Source: Deinococcus depolymerans (GTDB taxonomy: Bacteria; Deinococcota; Deinococci; Deinococcales; Deinococcaceae). From it: DNA of 40,000 bases. Every line of letters starts with the position of its first letter. The first letter of the stretch is position 1. Below the pieces are notes generated by a model that was not told the origin of the DNA, made no database searches, and saw only the letters and a list, made by a program, of their open reading frames with translations. The position numbers were made by a program, and so were the translations under genes. Positions 19,748 to 28,079 of this stretch are shown in pieces. Where the stretch lies: contig NZ_BAAADB010000013.1 of assembly GCF_039522025.1 (NCBI RefSeq), positions 1 to 40,000 of the forward strand, read 5' to 3'.

Positions 19748-20104
19748 GTGAATCCACTGAAATCCGGCACCCTCGACCTCGCCCTGCTCGCCGCCCTTCA
19801 GGACCAGCCCCGCTACGGCCTGGACATCCTCAGGCACGTGAACGAACGCAGCGGCGGCCTCTTCGACCTGCGCGAGGGCAGCCTCTACCCCGCCCTGCAC
19901 CGCCTCGTGAAGGCCGGGTGGGTCGACAGCGACTGGCAACCCAGCGACCGCGGCGGCGCGCCCCGCAAGGTGTATCACCTGACCAGTGAGGGCCGCGCCG
20001 CCCTGCACGCCAAACGCCAGGAATGGCAGACGCTGCGCGGCGCGCTCGACGCCCTGCTGATCCGCGCCCTGCTACGTCGCGCCCTGCCCCGGCGGTCCGC
20101 GTGA
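19748..20104 (+). CDS. PadR-family transcriptional regulator
   Basis: 118 residues of winged-helix PadR type: SGTLDLALLAALQDQPRYGLDILRHV (helices 1-2), GSLYPALHRLVKAGWVDSDW (recognition helix and wing) and GGAPRKVYHLTSEGRAAL. The long C-terminal dimerisation helix is short and basic (ALLIRALLRRALPRRSA). The start is GTG 19748, with GGAGG seven bases upstream. The stop overlaps the next gene's GTG, a coupling common for PadR regulators and the membrane protein they control. The paired palindromes upstream suggest it represses its own operon; the inducer is unknown. Confidence 0.9.
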   Translation: MNPLKSGTLDLALLAALQDQPRYGLDILRHVNERSGGLFDLREGSLYPALHRLVKAGWVDSDWQPSDRGGAPRKVYHLTSEGRAALHAKRQEWQTLRGALDALLIRALLRRALPRRSA

Positions 20105-21201
20105 CTCGCCGTCTGCCCCGCCCCCGCCGGCCCCTGAGTGCCGACGCGTACATCCACCACGCCACGCGCGGCCTGCCCAGAGCCGAACGCCTGGACGCCG
20201 CTGCCGAACTCCGCGCGCACCTGACCGAACGCATGCAGGAGCATCAGGCGCACGGCTTCTCCCCCGAGGAAGCCGAGTACCTCGCCGTGCGCGGCATGGG
20301 CGACCCGCAACCCGTCAACCGGGGCCTGCTCGGACACGCCTTCACGCACCGCGCCGGATGGCTCACGCTGGCGGCCCTCCTCGTGGGCGGCCTGGGCTGG
20401 ACCGCGTACCGCGAGTGGCTGCCCCCACGCGAGGGCGCGCAGTTCGGCCCGATGAACCAGCGGGACATCAACGCGCTGTTCAGCGACAAGGACGCCCCGC
20501 GCGGCACATACCAGGGCGTGACCCTGACTTACCCACGCGGTACGAAAGCCGTGCTGTACGTGACCGTCAGCAGCACTGAAGACAAGTACCGTCCAGAACA
20601 GGTCAGTCTGTTCACGAAGAACCTCGTGGAAGACGAGGAGCAGAACTTCACGGGCCGCATTCCCGGCAGTTACCGCTATCAGGAACGCGTCCTGCTGAGC
20701 GCGTGGCGCATGACCTGTGGCGGCCAGGAACGCAGTGGCCTCTACAAGACCGGGTACGGCCTGCCCTCACCCTTCGAGAACTCGGGCATGAGTGGCTACA
20801 GCGGGCCGGGCGGCATGATCGTCGGCGCCTGCGCGAATCCCAGCGTGCGCCTGCACGTGGTCAGAGACCGGCTGAGCACGCAACCGCCGACCAACGTTTC
20901 CAGGGTCGTGCCGCCGGACGGCGAAAACGGCGTCATGACCGCTCACCGTCCCCTCAAACTCAACGAGTGGAGTGTCCTGTACCGGCTGCGGGTGGACCCG
21001 GAACGTGACAGCGCCTGGTTTGGCGGAACATCCACCGAACCGAAGGGGGCGCAGCCACGCGGGATGTATGTGGCGGTCATGCCACTGGATCACGTCCCGA
21101 ACAATGCGGATGGGTACAGCTGGGGTGGCATGTCCGTTGGCTTCAAGGGTGAGGAACCCATTCCGCTGCCGCCGCTGGTGACGGATCAGCCGGGCGGGTG
21201 A
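20101..21201 (+). CDS. membrane protein with N-terminal permease-prefix (HAAS-like) segment
   Basis: 366 residues. Residues 13-80 (ADAYIHHATRGLPRAERLDAAAELRAHL... EEAEYLAVRGMGDP, quoted in part) are the helical signalling segment commonly found next to PadR regulators. One transmembrane helix follows (about 90-107, GWLTLAALLVGGLGWTAY). The rest is a large extracytoplasmic domain of about 255 residues, probably beta-rich with two cysteines (CGGQE, GACANP), which I do not recognise. The start GTG 20101 overlaps the padR stop by four bases. The partnership suggests that the helical segment and the PadR protein interact to sense an envelope signal (inference). Confidence 0.75.
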   Translation: MTRRLPRPRRPLSADAYIHHATRGLPRAERLDAAAELRAHLTERMQEHQAHGFSPEEAEYLAVRGMGDPQPVNRGLLGHAFTHRAGWLTLAALLVGGLGWTAYREWLPPREGAQFGPMNQRDINALFSDKDAPRGTYQGVTLTYPRGTKAVLYVTVSSTEDKYRPEQVSLFTKNLVEDEEQNFTGRIPGSYRYQERVLLSAWRMTCGGQERSGLYKTGYGLPSPFENSGMSGYSGPGGMIVGACANPSVRLHVVRDRLSTQPPTNVSRVVPPDGENGVMTAHRPLKLNEWSVLYRLRVDPERDSAWFGGTSTEPKGAQPRGMYVAVMPLDHVPNNADGYSWGGMSVGFKGEEPIPLPPLVTDQPGG

Positions 21202-21219
21202 TGCCCTAGGCTGGGCGTC

Positions 21220-21705
21220 ATGCGTTTCTGGCTGTTGAAATCGGAGCCCGATGTGTTCGGCTTCGCGGATCTGGTGCGGGTGGGGCGGGAGCCGTGGAAT
21301 GGCGTGCGGAACTATCAGGCGCGGAATTTCCTGCGCGAGATGCGCGAGGGGGACCTGTGCCTCTTCTACCATTCGAACGCGCGACCGGCGGGCGTGGCGG
21401 GCGTGGCGCGGGTGTGCCGCGCGGCGTACCCGGATGACCTTCAGTTCGACCCCGGGAGTCGGTATTTCGATCCGAAGTCCACGGTGGACGCGCCGCGCTG
21501 GAGGATGGTGGACGTGGAGCCGCTGATCGCGTTCCCGCAGGTGGTGGCCCTGGATACCTTGCGGGAGATGCCGGAGTGGGACGGGTCGGCCCTGACCCGC
21601 AAGGGCTCGCGCCTGAGCGTGCTGCCGGTGGAGGCCGGGGCGTTCTGGGCGACGCTGGACGCGGCGGGCCTGAGCCTGGAGGAGGTGGGCGGCGTGCTGG
21701 GGTGA
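21220..21705 (+). CDS. EVE-domain protein
   Basis: 161 residues with the EVE (PUA-like) fold: FWLLKSEPDVFGFADL, WNGVRNYQARNFLREM, GDLCLFYHSN and GVAGVARVCRAAYPD are the signature blocks. EVE domains are thought to bind modified bases in DNA or RNA, and in other bacteria they pair with modification-dependent nucleases; this one stands alone. ATG 21220 is seven bases after TAGGCT (21207-21212), so it is a leaderless gene. Confidence 0.9.
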   Translation: MRFWLLKSEPDVFGFADLVRVGREPWNGVRNYQARNFLREMREGDLCLFYHSNARPAGVAGVARVCRAAYPDDLQFDPGSRYFDPKSTVDAPRWRMVDVEPLIAFPQVVALDTLREMPEWDGSALTRKGSRLSVLPVEAGAFWATLDAAGLSLEEVGGVLG

Positions 21706-21719
21706 GTGGGGGGTGTGCT

Positions 21720-21758
21720 TTGACACTGTGCGAACGCCGGGGGTACAGTCAGGCGTTC
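21720..21758 (+). promoter_or_regulatory. promoter of the 31-residue membrane peptide, spanned by an inverted repeat
   Basis: TTGACA (21720-21725), an 18-bp spacer and TACAGT (21744-21749). GAACGCC (21732-21738) and GGCGTTC (21752-21758) form a 7-bp inverted repeat around the -10, so it could be an operator. About 90 bases of leader follow before the ATG at 21848. Confidence 0.65.
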
Positions 21759-21847
21759 AGTCACAGTTCACTGCGTGTTGAGACGTTTTTCACAGCGCTG
21801 GCGCGGCGCGTGACCCTAACGTCAGATAAAGAAAAGGAGAATACCCC

Positions 21848-21943
21848 ATGGAATTACTTCTGGCTGGAGTGGTCATCGTGATTTCCCTGCTTCTCGCCGC
21901 GTGGCAGGAGCGGCCTTCCGCCCGCGAACGCCGCGGCCGCTGA
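21848..21943 (+). CDS. 31-residue single-span membrane peptide
   Basis: Starts MELLLAGVVIVISLLLAAW: one hydrophobic helix (about 3-18) followed by a highly basic tail ERPSARERRGR, which the positive-inside rule puts in the cytoplasm. AAGGAGA lies eight bases before the ATG, and a good promoter and inverted repeat are upstream, so this small frame is very likely expressed. The size and single helix recall small subunits or regulators of membrane complexes, but it does not match KdpF or another peptide I know. It has a ribosome binding site, unlike its leaderless neighbours. Confidence 0.65.
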   Translation: MELLLAGVVIVISLLLAAWQERPSARERRGR

Positions 21944-22055
21944 GAGACCGGCGGCGCAGGGCAGGCCCGCACGGGGTGAGCACGGTCACGACCGGTCACT
22001 GCACCGAGTCCCGGTCAGAGTTCCGTGAGGGCGCCCCTTTCTATACTGCACACTC

Positions 22056-22676
22056 ATGTCTCCTCTCTGGCCCGGTCAACAGCACACTCCTGGTTCCCGT
22101 CTCGCCGCCCTCCTCCTGCGCCTGTCGGGCTGGACGGCCGTCCTGGAACCCCCGCCCGGGCTGAAGTGCGTGGGGGCGGCGGCCCCGCACACCAACAACG
22201 CGGATTTCTGGCCGGGTCTGTTCTGGAAGTGGTCCACCCGCACCCCGGTGCATTTCGTGGCGAAACGGGAACTGTTCACGTTTCCCCTGGGGCTGTTCAT
22301 GCGGGCGGTGGGCGGCATCGCGCTGGACCGGCGACGCAGCGGCGGGAATTTCGTGGACGCCGTGGTGGACATCATCGAGCGGGAGCGGGAGATCGTGATG
22401 ATCGTCGCGCCGGAAGGCACCCGCAGCGGCGGGCAGTACTGGAAGACCGGCTTCTACTACATGGCGCTCGAGGCGAAGGTGCCGATCGGCGTGACGGCCC
22501 TCGACTGGAAGCGGCGGCGGGTGGGCATCATCGGGTACGTCATGCCGACCGGGGACATCGAGGCGGATTTCGCTGTGATCCGCGAGATGCTGCGTGACGT
22601 GCGGGGCCACACGCCCGCCAACGAGATTCCGGCGTTCCCGCGGCCTGCCAGCGCGGGCGGGCCGGGCCGCACCTGA
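22056..22676 (+). CDS. PlsC-like lysophospholipid acyltransferase family protein
   Basis: 206 residues. Acyltransferase block I is HTNNAD at H45-D50, a conservative form of H-X4-D. Block III is APEGTRSG with E120 and R123. Between them is FPLGLFMRAVGGIALDRR. These are the catalytic and glycerol-phosphate binding motifs of 1-acyl-glycerol-3-phosphate acyltransferases. The protein is shorter than typical PlsC and begins close to block I, so it may belong to the small acyltransferase branch with another acceptor. The ATG lies eight bases after TATACT (22042-22047), so little or no leader is expected. It converges on nrdR with a three-base gap. Confidence 0.8.
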   Translation: MSPLWPGQQHTPGSRLAALLLRLSGWTAVLEPPPGLKCVGAAAPHTNNADFWPGLFWKWSTRTPVHFVAKRELFTFPLGLFMRAVGGIALDRRRSGGNFVDAVVDIIEREREIVMIVAPEGTRSGGQYWKTGFYYMALEAKVPIGVTALDWKRRRVGIIGYVMPTGDIEADFAVIREMLRDVRGHTPANEIPAFPRPASAGGPGRT

Positions 22677-22679
22677 CGG

Positions 22680-23165
22680 TCAGGCCGGGGGGAGGTCAGG
22701 ATCGGGGTCGGGCGCGCCGTCCTCGTGGCCCTTCAGGCCGCGGATTTCCTCGATGAAGCGTTCAAGGCTGTCGAAATCCCGGTAGACGGAGGCGAAACGG
22801 ATGTACGCCACGTCGTCCAGGGGACGCAGGAAGGTCATGGCGCGCCGGCCGATCTCGGTGGCGGGAATCTCGGCGGTCTGCACCTCGTCCTCGAATCCGT
22901 ACGCGAAGGCGCGCAGGGCAGCCGGGTCGACCGGGCGTTTCTCGCTGGCGAGTGTCAGGCCGCGCAGCAGTTTGTCCGGGTTGAAGGCCTCGCGCGGGCC
23001 ACTGCGCTTGATGACCATCAGCGGTTCGAGTTGCGCGCGTTCGTACGTGGTGAAACGCCGCGCGCAGTTCAGGCATTCGCGGCGGCGTCGGATGCTGGCC
23101 CCGTCGTCACTGGGCCGGGAGTTCACGACCTTGCTGTCCGGCGCCGAACAGTACGGGCATCTCAC
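22680..23165 (-). CDS. nrdR: transcriptional repressor NrdR
   Basis: 161 residues. A zinc ribbon with C3, C6, C31 and C34 (RCPYC...ECLNC) followed by RRFTTYER, then an ATP-cone domain (about 49-139) with VIKRSGPREAFNPDKLLRGL. NrdR binds ATP or dATP and represses ribonucleotide reductase genes through paired NrdR boxes. A 16-residue acidic, Pro-rich tail (GHEDGAPDPDPDLPPA) extends beyond the usual end. Start GTG 23165 overlaps the stop of the upstream SDR gene (GTGA), so the two are one operon. Boxes it might bind are seen upstream of nrdJ in this window. Confidence 0.95.
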   Translation of the reverse strand: MRCPYCSAPDSKVVNSRPSDDGASIRRRRECLNCARRFTTYERAQLEPLMVIKRSGPREAFNPDKLLRGLTLASEKRPVDPAALRAFAYGFEDEVQTAEIPATEIGRRAMTFLRPLDDVAYIRFASVYRDFDSLERFIEEIRGLKGHEDGAPDPDPDLPPA

Positions 23166-23887
23166 AGCGGGTAGGCGTCCAGGGCGCGCATTTTCGGAAT
23201 GGGCGGCATGGGGACGTCCATCACGTTGCCGCGCAGGTGGGTCATGCCGGGCGTGGCGAGGGCCAGCACGGCGGCGCTCAGGGGCCGGTCGAGGCTGTCG
23301 TCGCCGCTGCTGGCGCGGCCCGGCAGCAGCAGGTTCAGGCGCAGGTCCTCGGTGTGGGCCTGCTCGACGAGGCCGCGCAGCGCGCCGCGTTGCGGGTGGA
23401 CCTGCAGGCCGCGCTCGTCGAGGTGCGGGCCGACGATGGTGAGCCACGAGCCGGGCTGGCGGCGGCGGATGACCTGCGTGATGGCGACGCTGCTTTTCAC
23501 GTTGCAGTTGAACAGGTCCATCCACTCGTTCTCGCTCAGGGACGTGAATTCAGTGTGGGCGCGTTTGTCGGCCAGGTGGACGGTGCCGTGCAGCACGCCG
23601 AAGATCTCCATGATGCGGGTGTAGGCGCTGATCCAGTCGAGAGGCACGCCCACGTCGGCCTTCATGGGGATGGCGTGTCCGCCGGCATGTTCGAGTTGAC
23701 TGGCGGCGGCGGCCAGGGTCTCGCTGTTGTTACCGATCAGGACGACGCTGGCCCCGGCGCGTGCCAGGGCGGCGCTGATGGAGCGCCCGTAGCCCTGGTC
23801 GGCGCTGGTGACGGCGATCACTTGACCGTTCAGCACCTCCCCGAGGGTCACCTGGGGTCCGGTCGCGGGCGTGAACTGCTGCGTCAT
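23162..23887 (-). CDS. SDR-fold protein lacking the canonical catalytic Tyr-Lys
   Basis: 241 residues with a Rossmann fold. AVTSADQGYGRSISAALARAG is a variant of the TGxxxGIG nucleotide loop, ASVVLIGNN ends strand 2, and LHGTVHLADKR takes the place of the usual NNAG region. Where other short-chain dehydrogenases have YxxxK the sequence reads ERGLQVHPQRGAL, with neither Tyr nor Lys, so it may bind a nucleotide without acting as a dehydrogenase. ATG 23887 is chosen because TATGCT lies seven bases upstream on the minus strand. It is the first gene of an operon with nrdR. Confidence 0.7.
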   Translation of the reverse strand: MTQQFTPATGPQVTLGEVLNGQVIAVTSADQGYGRSISAALARAGASVVLIGNNSETLAAAASQLEHAGGHAIPMKADVGVPLDWISAYTRIMEIFGVLHGTVHLADKRAHTEFTSLSENEWMDLFNCNVKSSVAITQVIRRRQPGSWLTIVGPHLDERGLQVHPQRGALRGLVEQAHTEDLRLNLLLPGRASSGDDSLDRPLSAAVLALATPGMTHLRGNVMDVPMPPIPKMRALDAYPL

Positions 23888-23931
23888 ACCCTTCAGCATA
23901 GAGCATCGGCCCGCCGGGTCGCCGCGGCGGG

Positions 23932-24138
23932 TCAGCCGGTCCGGGGCAGGGGTTTGAGTGCGTCCAGGGGCGGGTTGCTGGCCCGGTGGCCGCGGCCGCA
24001 GGGATGGCACCAGTAGCCCTGGTCACCGTCGCGCAGGTCGTGCAGGGTCAGAGGCGCGGCGCAGTGGGGACAGACGTGCATCAGGCCGCGTCCACTGGAC
24101 GGCAAAGGATCAGCCTGCTTACGAAATTGACGCTTCAT
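23932..24138 (-). CDS. small zinc-ribbon protein
   Basis: 68 residues with two CxxC pairs, C23/C26 (VCPHCAAPL) and C44/C47 (YWCHPCGRG), the pattern of a single zinc ribbon. The N-terminus is basic (MKRQFRKQAD). It could bind nucleic acid or a protein partner; no specific role can be given. ATG 24138 lies six bases after TATCAT on the minus strand (24150-24145), so it is leaderless. Confidence 0.65.
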   Translation of the reverse strand: MKRQFRKQADPLPSSGRGLMHVCPHCAAPLTLHDLRDGDQGYWCHPCGRGHRASNPPLDALKPLPRTG

Positions 24139-24168
24139 ATTACGATGATAACAGAGCACGGTCGGGTG

Positions 24169-24306
24169 TCATGCGGACTCGCATTGAATGGCTTACAAAG
24201 CCGTTCAATCCGAGCGGAGCGAGCAGGAGAGAAACGGATTCCGGACGTGGAGTTGGCAGATCGGTGGTGTTCCGATCTGTCAACGAAACAAACGGAGTCC
24301 GTATCA
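24169..24306 (+). repeat. small intergenic repeat, copy C
   Basis: From TCATGCGGACTC to GGAGTCCGTATCA, with the same internal stems as copy B and long identical runs such as GAGAGAAACGGATTCCGG and GTGTTCCGATCTGTCAACGA. Its left part is four bases shorter. Its final TCA is shared with the start of copy F. Confidence 0.85.
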
Positions 24307-24465
24307 TACGGCCCGCCGTCCGTTCCGCCCTCCACCCGGAACACCACCGGGTTGCCAACGCCAGGCCCGGCAGCCCGCTCCGCTCCTCCGCTGCGGGGCC
24401 GCTCTGCGAGTCACCTCCGCCCCGATTGAACGTGTCTGCAACCCATTCAACCGGAGTCCGTATCA
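24304..24465 (-). repeat. small intergenic repeat, copy F
   Basis: Opposite in orientation to copy C and directly abutting it. On the minus strand it begins TGATACGGACTCC and GTTGAATGGGTTGC, and it contains GCGGAGGAGCGGAGCGGGC and GGGCCTGG. Its middle resembles copy A rather than B or C. Copies C and F together make a 297-bp inverted pair between the zinc-ribbon and Nudix genes. The rest of the spacer, 24466-24539, holds nothing recognised. Confidence 0.75.
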
Positions 24466-24539
24466 AATACCGGTCCCACAGCCCCCACAGGCAGGCGGCG
24501 CCCCCCACTCCCCGGGGAACGCCGCCCGGCCCACCCGGC

Positions 24540-25216
24540 CTACAGGTCAGGCTCGTCGCTGAACTCGGGTTCTCCCCGCACCGCCGCGACCGGATCCCCC
24601 ACCCGCCGCCGCTTGCGCAGCATCGCCGGTTCCTTGTCCAGATTGAACACGAAATGCCGCGGCCGACGCTCCCGCAACCACGTCTCCAGCGCCACCAGCC
24701 GCGGCCGGAACCGGATGAACTCCCGCAACTGCCGGATCGGCACGAAGCGCGCCTCCTGCACGTCCCGGTCCGGGTCACGCGGCTCCAGCTTCCCGCCCAC
24801 CTCACGCCCGGTATAGAAGAACTGCAGGTGATGTCCCCACGTCACCGCCTGGAACTCCACGATGAACGCCAGGTCCCGCAACTCCACGACCAACCCCGTC
24901 TCCTCGAAGGTCTCGCGGCGCGCACCGTCCTGCACCAGCTCACCGGACTCCAGGCCACCCTTGGGCAGCGACCAGCGGCCCCGCTCCCGCACCAGCAGGA
25001 TCTCGTCGCCGCGCAGCACGATGCACCCCACCCCGATGCGCGGGTCCGCCAGCGGCCGCTTCTGCCCGCGCTTGCTCGGCGCGGCCGGCGTGGGCACCGC
25101 CGTGGTGTTCGTCACCTGACCCGGCCGGGGCTGCGCGGGCGAACTCCCGCCCCGCCGCCGCCTGCGCCTGCGCTGCCCGCCCGCCTGACCTGCCGTCTTC
25201 GCCTGATCCTCCGCCA

Positions 25217-25217
<1 letters not shown>
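24540..25217 (-). CDS. Nudix hydrolase with basic N-terminal extension
   Basis: 225 residues. The Nudix box is complete at 87-109: GGLESGELVQDGARRETFEETG with RE at 101-102 and EE at 105-106, the divalent-metal site that cleaves nucleoside diphosphate-X bonds. Residues 1-55 are an Arg/Ala/Pro-rich extension with a run of eight arginines, likely disordered and able to bind nucleic acid. The C-terminal 40 residues are also basic. Deinococcus has many Nudix enzymes; the substrate is unknown. The ATG shares one base with the dnaB stop (TAATG), so it is translated from the dnaB message. Confidence 0.88.
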
Positions 25218-26563
<1,346 letters not shown>

Positions 26564-26760
26564 GACAAGCCTCTCTTCCGGCACGCGACGCGCGCCACGG
26601 CCCCCGCAGGAAACCCAGCGCCGCGCACGCGACCACAAATTCAAGTAAGTGTGGGGACGAAAGCGCCCCATTCGCCCGGGCAGACCAACACACCCCGGCT
26701 GAACTGCCCAGCAGCATAGCACCCCAGCTCCCCCGCACGGCAGCCTGCCGGATTCCACCT
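26564..26760 (-). promoter_or_regulatory. dnaB leader and likely promoter
   Basis: TATGCT on the minus strand (26718-26713) is the best -10 and would give a leader of about 140 bases, long for this genome. No clear -35 or operator is seen. Confidence 0.4.
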
Positions 26761-26895
26761 GTGTCCCTGCCGGATCCGCGCAGCTCCGGTCCGTCAATTC
26801 CACGCCCGGAACCGGCCGCCCCCCCACACCACTACCCCACGGCGCACGTCCCCACCCACCTGACCGCCAGCACAACCCCGACAGTGGCCGCCACT

Positions 26896-27012
26896 GACAC
26901 AGACCGCTGTCTGTTCCCATGGCAACCCGCCCACGCGCCGAACTGCCAACGCCACACCCGTCAGTCCGCCGGGCTCCCAGTCACTCTGCGGCGCCGCTCC
27001 GCGCGTCCGCCT
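26896..27012 (-). repeat. degenerate small intergenic repeat, copy G
   Basis: Reads in parallel with copy F: GACACAGACCGCTGTCTGTT for its end, GAACTGCCAACGCCACACCCG for the CCGGGTTGCCAACGCCAGG part, and CACTCTGCGGCGCCGCTCC for the next. Many substitutions separate it from the others, and the left stem is missing, so it is an old, truncated copy. Confidence 0.5.
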
Positions 27013-27264
27013 GACACAACCTTACACACCCCACACACAGTTCAAGATCACAAAAAAAACACCACCAGCACAATCAAATCCCCCACCACGCCCGGCCACG
27101 CCGAACGTCACACAGAACGCAATTCCGTAAGACTCCTGTGAGAAACCCAGCCGTACCTTGAATACAAGCAAGGACGGGAGACACCCGCACCTGCCACAGC
27201 CATACGCAGGCAGGACCGGCCCCATACATACCTCAACCGGACCCGCCGCACCCAGGAGAACAGC
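27013..27264 (+). other. upstream region of the pilin operon
   Basis: C/A-rich spacer with no gene. It contains CCTTG-N8-CAAGG (27156-27173) and an AGGAG ribosome binding site just before the pilin start. I could not settle on a promoter; TTGAAT and CATACA-like hexamers are present but badly spaced. Confidence 0.35.
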
Positions 27265-27630
27265 ATGAAAAACAGCACCCAGGGCTTCACCCTCATCGAG
27301 CTGCTCATCGTCATCGCCATCATCGGCATCCTCGCCGCCGTCCTGATCCCCAACCTGCTCGGCGCCCAGAAACGCGCGTACGACACTGCCGCCAGCGCCT
27401 GCGCCAACGAGATCAAGAACAAAGAAGCGCTCTACCTGATCGACAAAAACACCTACGCCACGAAAGCTGAACTCACTGGCGATTACGCTCCCAACTGCGA
27501 CAGCAAGGTCACCTGGACGCAGGTTGGAACCCCTACTGCTACCGCCTTCCAGTTCACCACCACGCACGCTGATGGCACGAAGACCTACACCATCACCAAC
27601 ACCGCCCTGACGAACGCCGCGAAGAGCTAA
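27265..27630 (+). CDS. type IV pilin (prepilin)
   Basis: 121 residues. A short leader MKNSTQG is cleaved before F8 in the class III prepilin motif GFTLIELLIVIAIIG, with Glu at mature position 5; the first 25 mature residues form the pilin core helix. Two cysteines, C46 and C78, probably close a disulphide loop. The C-terminal half is Thr-rich, a possible site for O-glycosylation. AGGAG lies seven bases before the ATG. It is followed by a strong terminator, a second pilin and an O-antigen-ligase-like gene. Type IV pili serve adhesion, twitching and DNA uptake. Confidence 0.92.
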   Translation: MKNSTQGFTLIELLIVIAIIGILAAVLIPNLLGAQKRAYDTAASACANEIKNKEALYLIDKNTYATKAELTGDYAPNCDSKVTWTQVGTPTATAFQFTTTHADGTKTYTITNTALTNAAKS

Positions 27631-27641
27631 AATTCCAATAC

Positions 27642-27679
27642 ACAGAGCCCCCGTCCTCGGATGGGGGCTCTGTCATAGG
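27642..27679 (+). terminator. terminator between the two pilin genes
   Basis: ACAGAGCCCCC and GGGGGCTCTGT make a perfect 11-bp stem (27642-27652 and 27663-27673) around a 10-base loop, followed by CATAG rather than a T tract. It probably stops or damps transcription after the first pilin, so the first pilin would be made in excess. Confidence 0.75.
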
Positions 27680-27684
27680 CACTT

Positions 27685-28038
27685 ATGCATCAGAACGGAT
27701 TTACCCTAATAGAATTGCTGATCGTCATCGCCATCATTGGTCTTCTGGCAGCTGTCCTTATTCCCAGTATCCTGGGTGCGCAGAGTCGTGGTTACGATAC
27801 CGCCGCTTTGGGTTGTGCTAACGAGATCAAGAGTAAACAGGCTATGTTTCTCATTGATGAGAGAAGGTACGCCACCCTGGCCGAACTGACAGGTCAATAC
27901 CAGCCAGGATGCGTCGCAGAAGTGAGCGTGCAGGAGATAAGTACCCCAAGCTCTGTGAGCTATGAGATATCCACTCAGCATAAGAACGGCTCAAAAATGT
28001 ATATAATTTCGAACAAAGAGCTTTTGACGGCCAAGTGA
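27685..28038 (+). CDS. second type IV pilin, paralogue of the first
   Basis: 117 residues. A five-residue leader MHQNG precedes FTLIELLIVIAIIGLLAAVLIP. It keeps the spacing of C44 and C76, the YDTAA..CANEIK block and the AELTG..YxPxC block of the first pilin, so the two arose by duplication. The GC content is plainly lower and codons differ from the first copy. There is no good ribosome binding site. The terminator hairpin lies just upstream, so expression may be low or start from a separate promoter. It may be a minor pilin. Confidence 0.85.
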   Translation: MHQNGFTLIELLIVIAIIGLLAAVLIPSILGAQSRGYDTAALGCANEIKSKQAMFLIDERRYATLAELTGQYQPGCVAEVSVQEISTPSSVSYEISTQHKNGSKMYIISNKELLTAK

Positions 28039-28079
28039 TTCCCGACCAGCATCGCGTTTTATGCTTGAATACTCCTGGT

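Noticed and set aside
24112..24138. RDRM-like sequence TTACGAAATTGACGCTT near 24.12 kb
   Set aside because: Only one half fits the TTAYGT pattern, and it lies within the coding part of the zinc-ribbon gene rather than at its promoter.
26761..27141. A 126-codon plus-strand frame upstream of the pilin
   Set aside because: It runs through a degenerate repeat copy, lacks start signals and is Pro/Thr low-complexity.
27022..27567. A 181-codon frame antisense to the first pilin
   Set aside because: It overlaps an unmistakable pilin gene and its upstream region, and its translation is Gly/Val/Asp-rich without domains.
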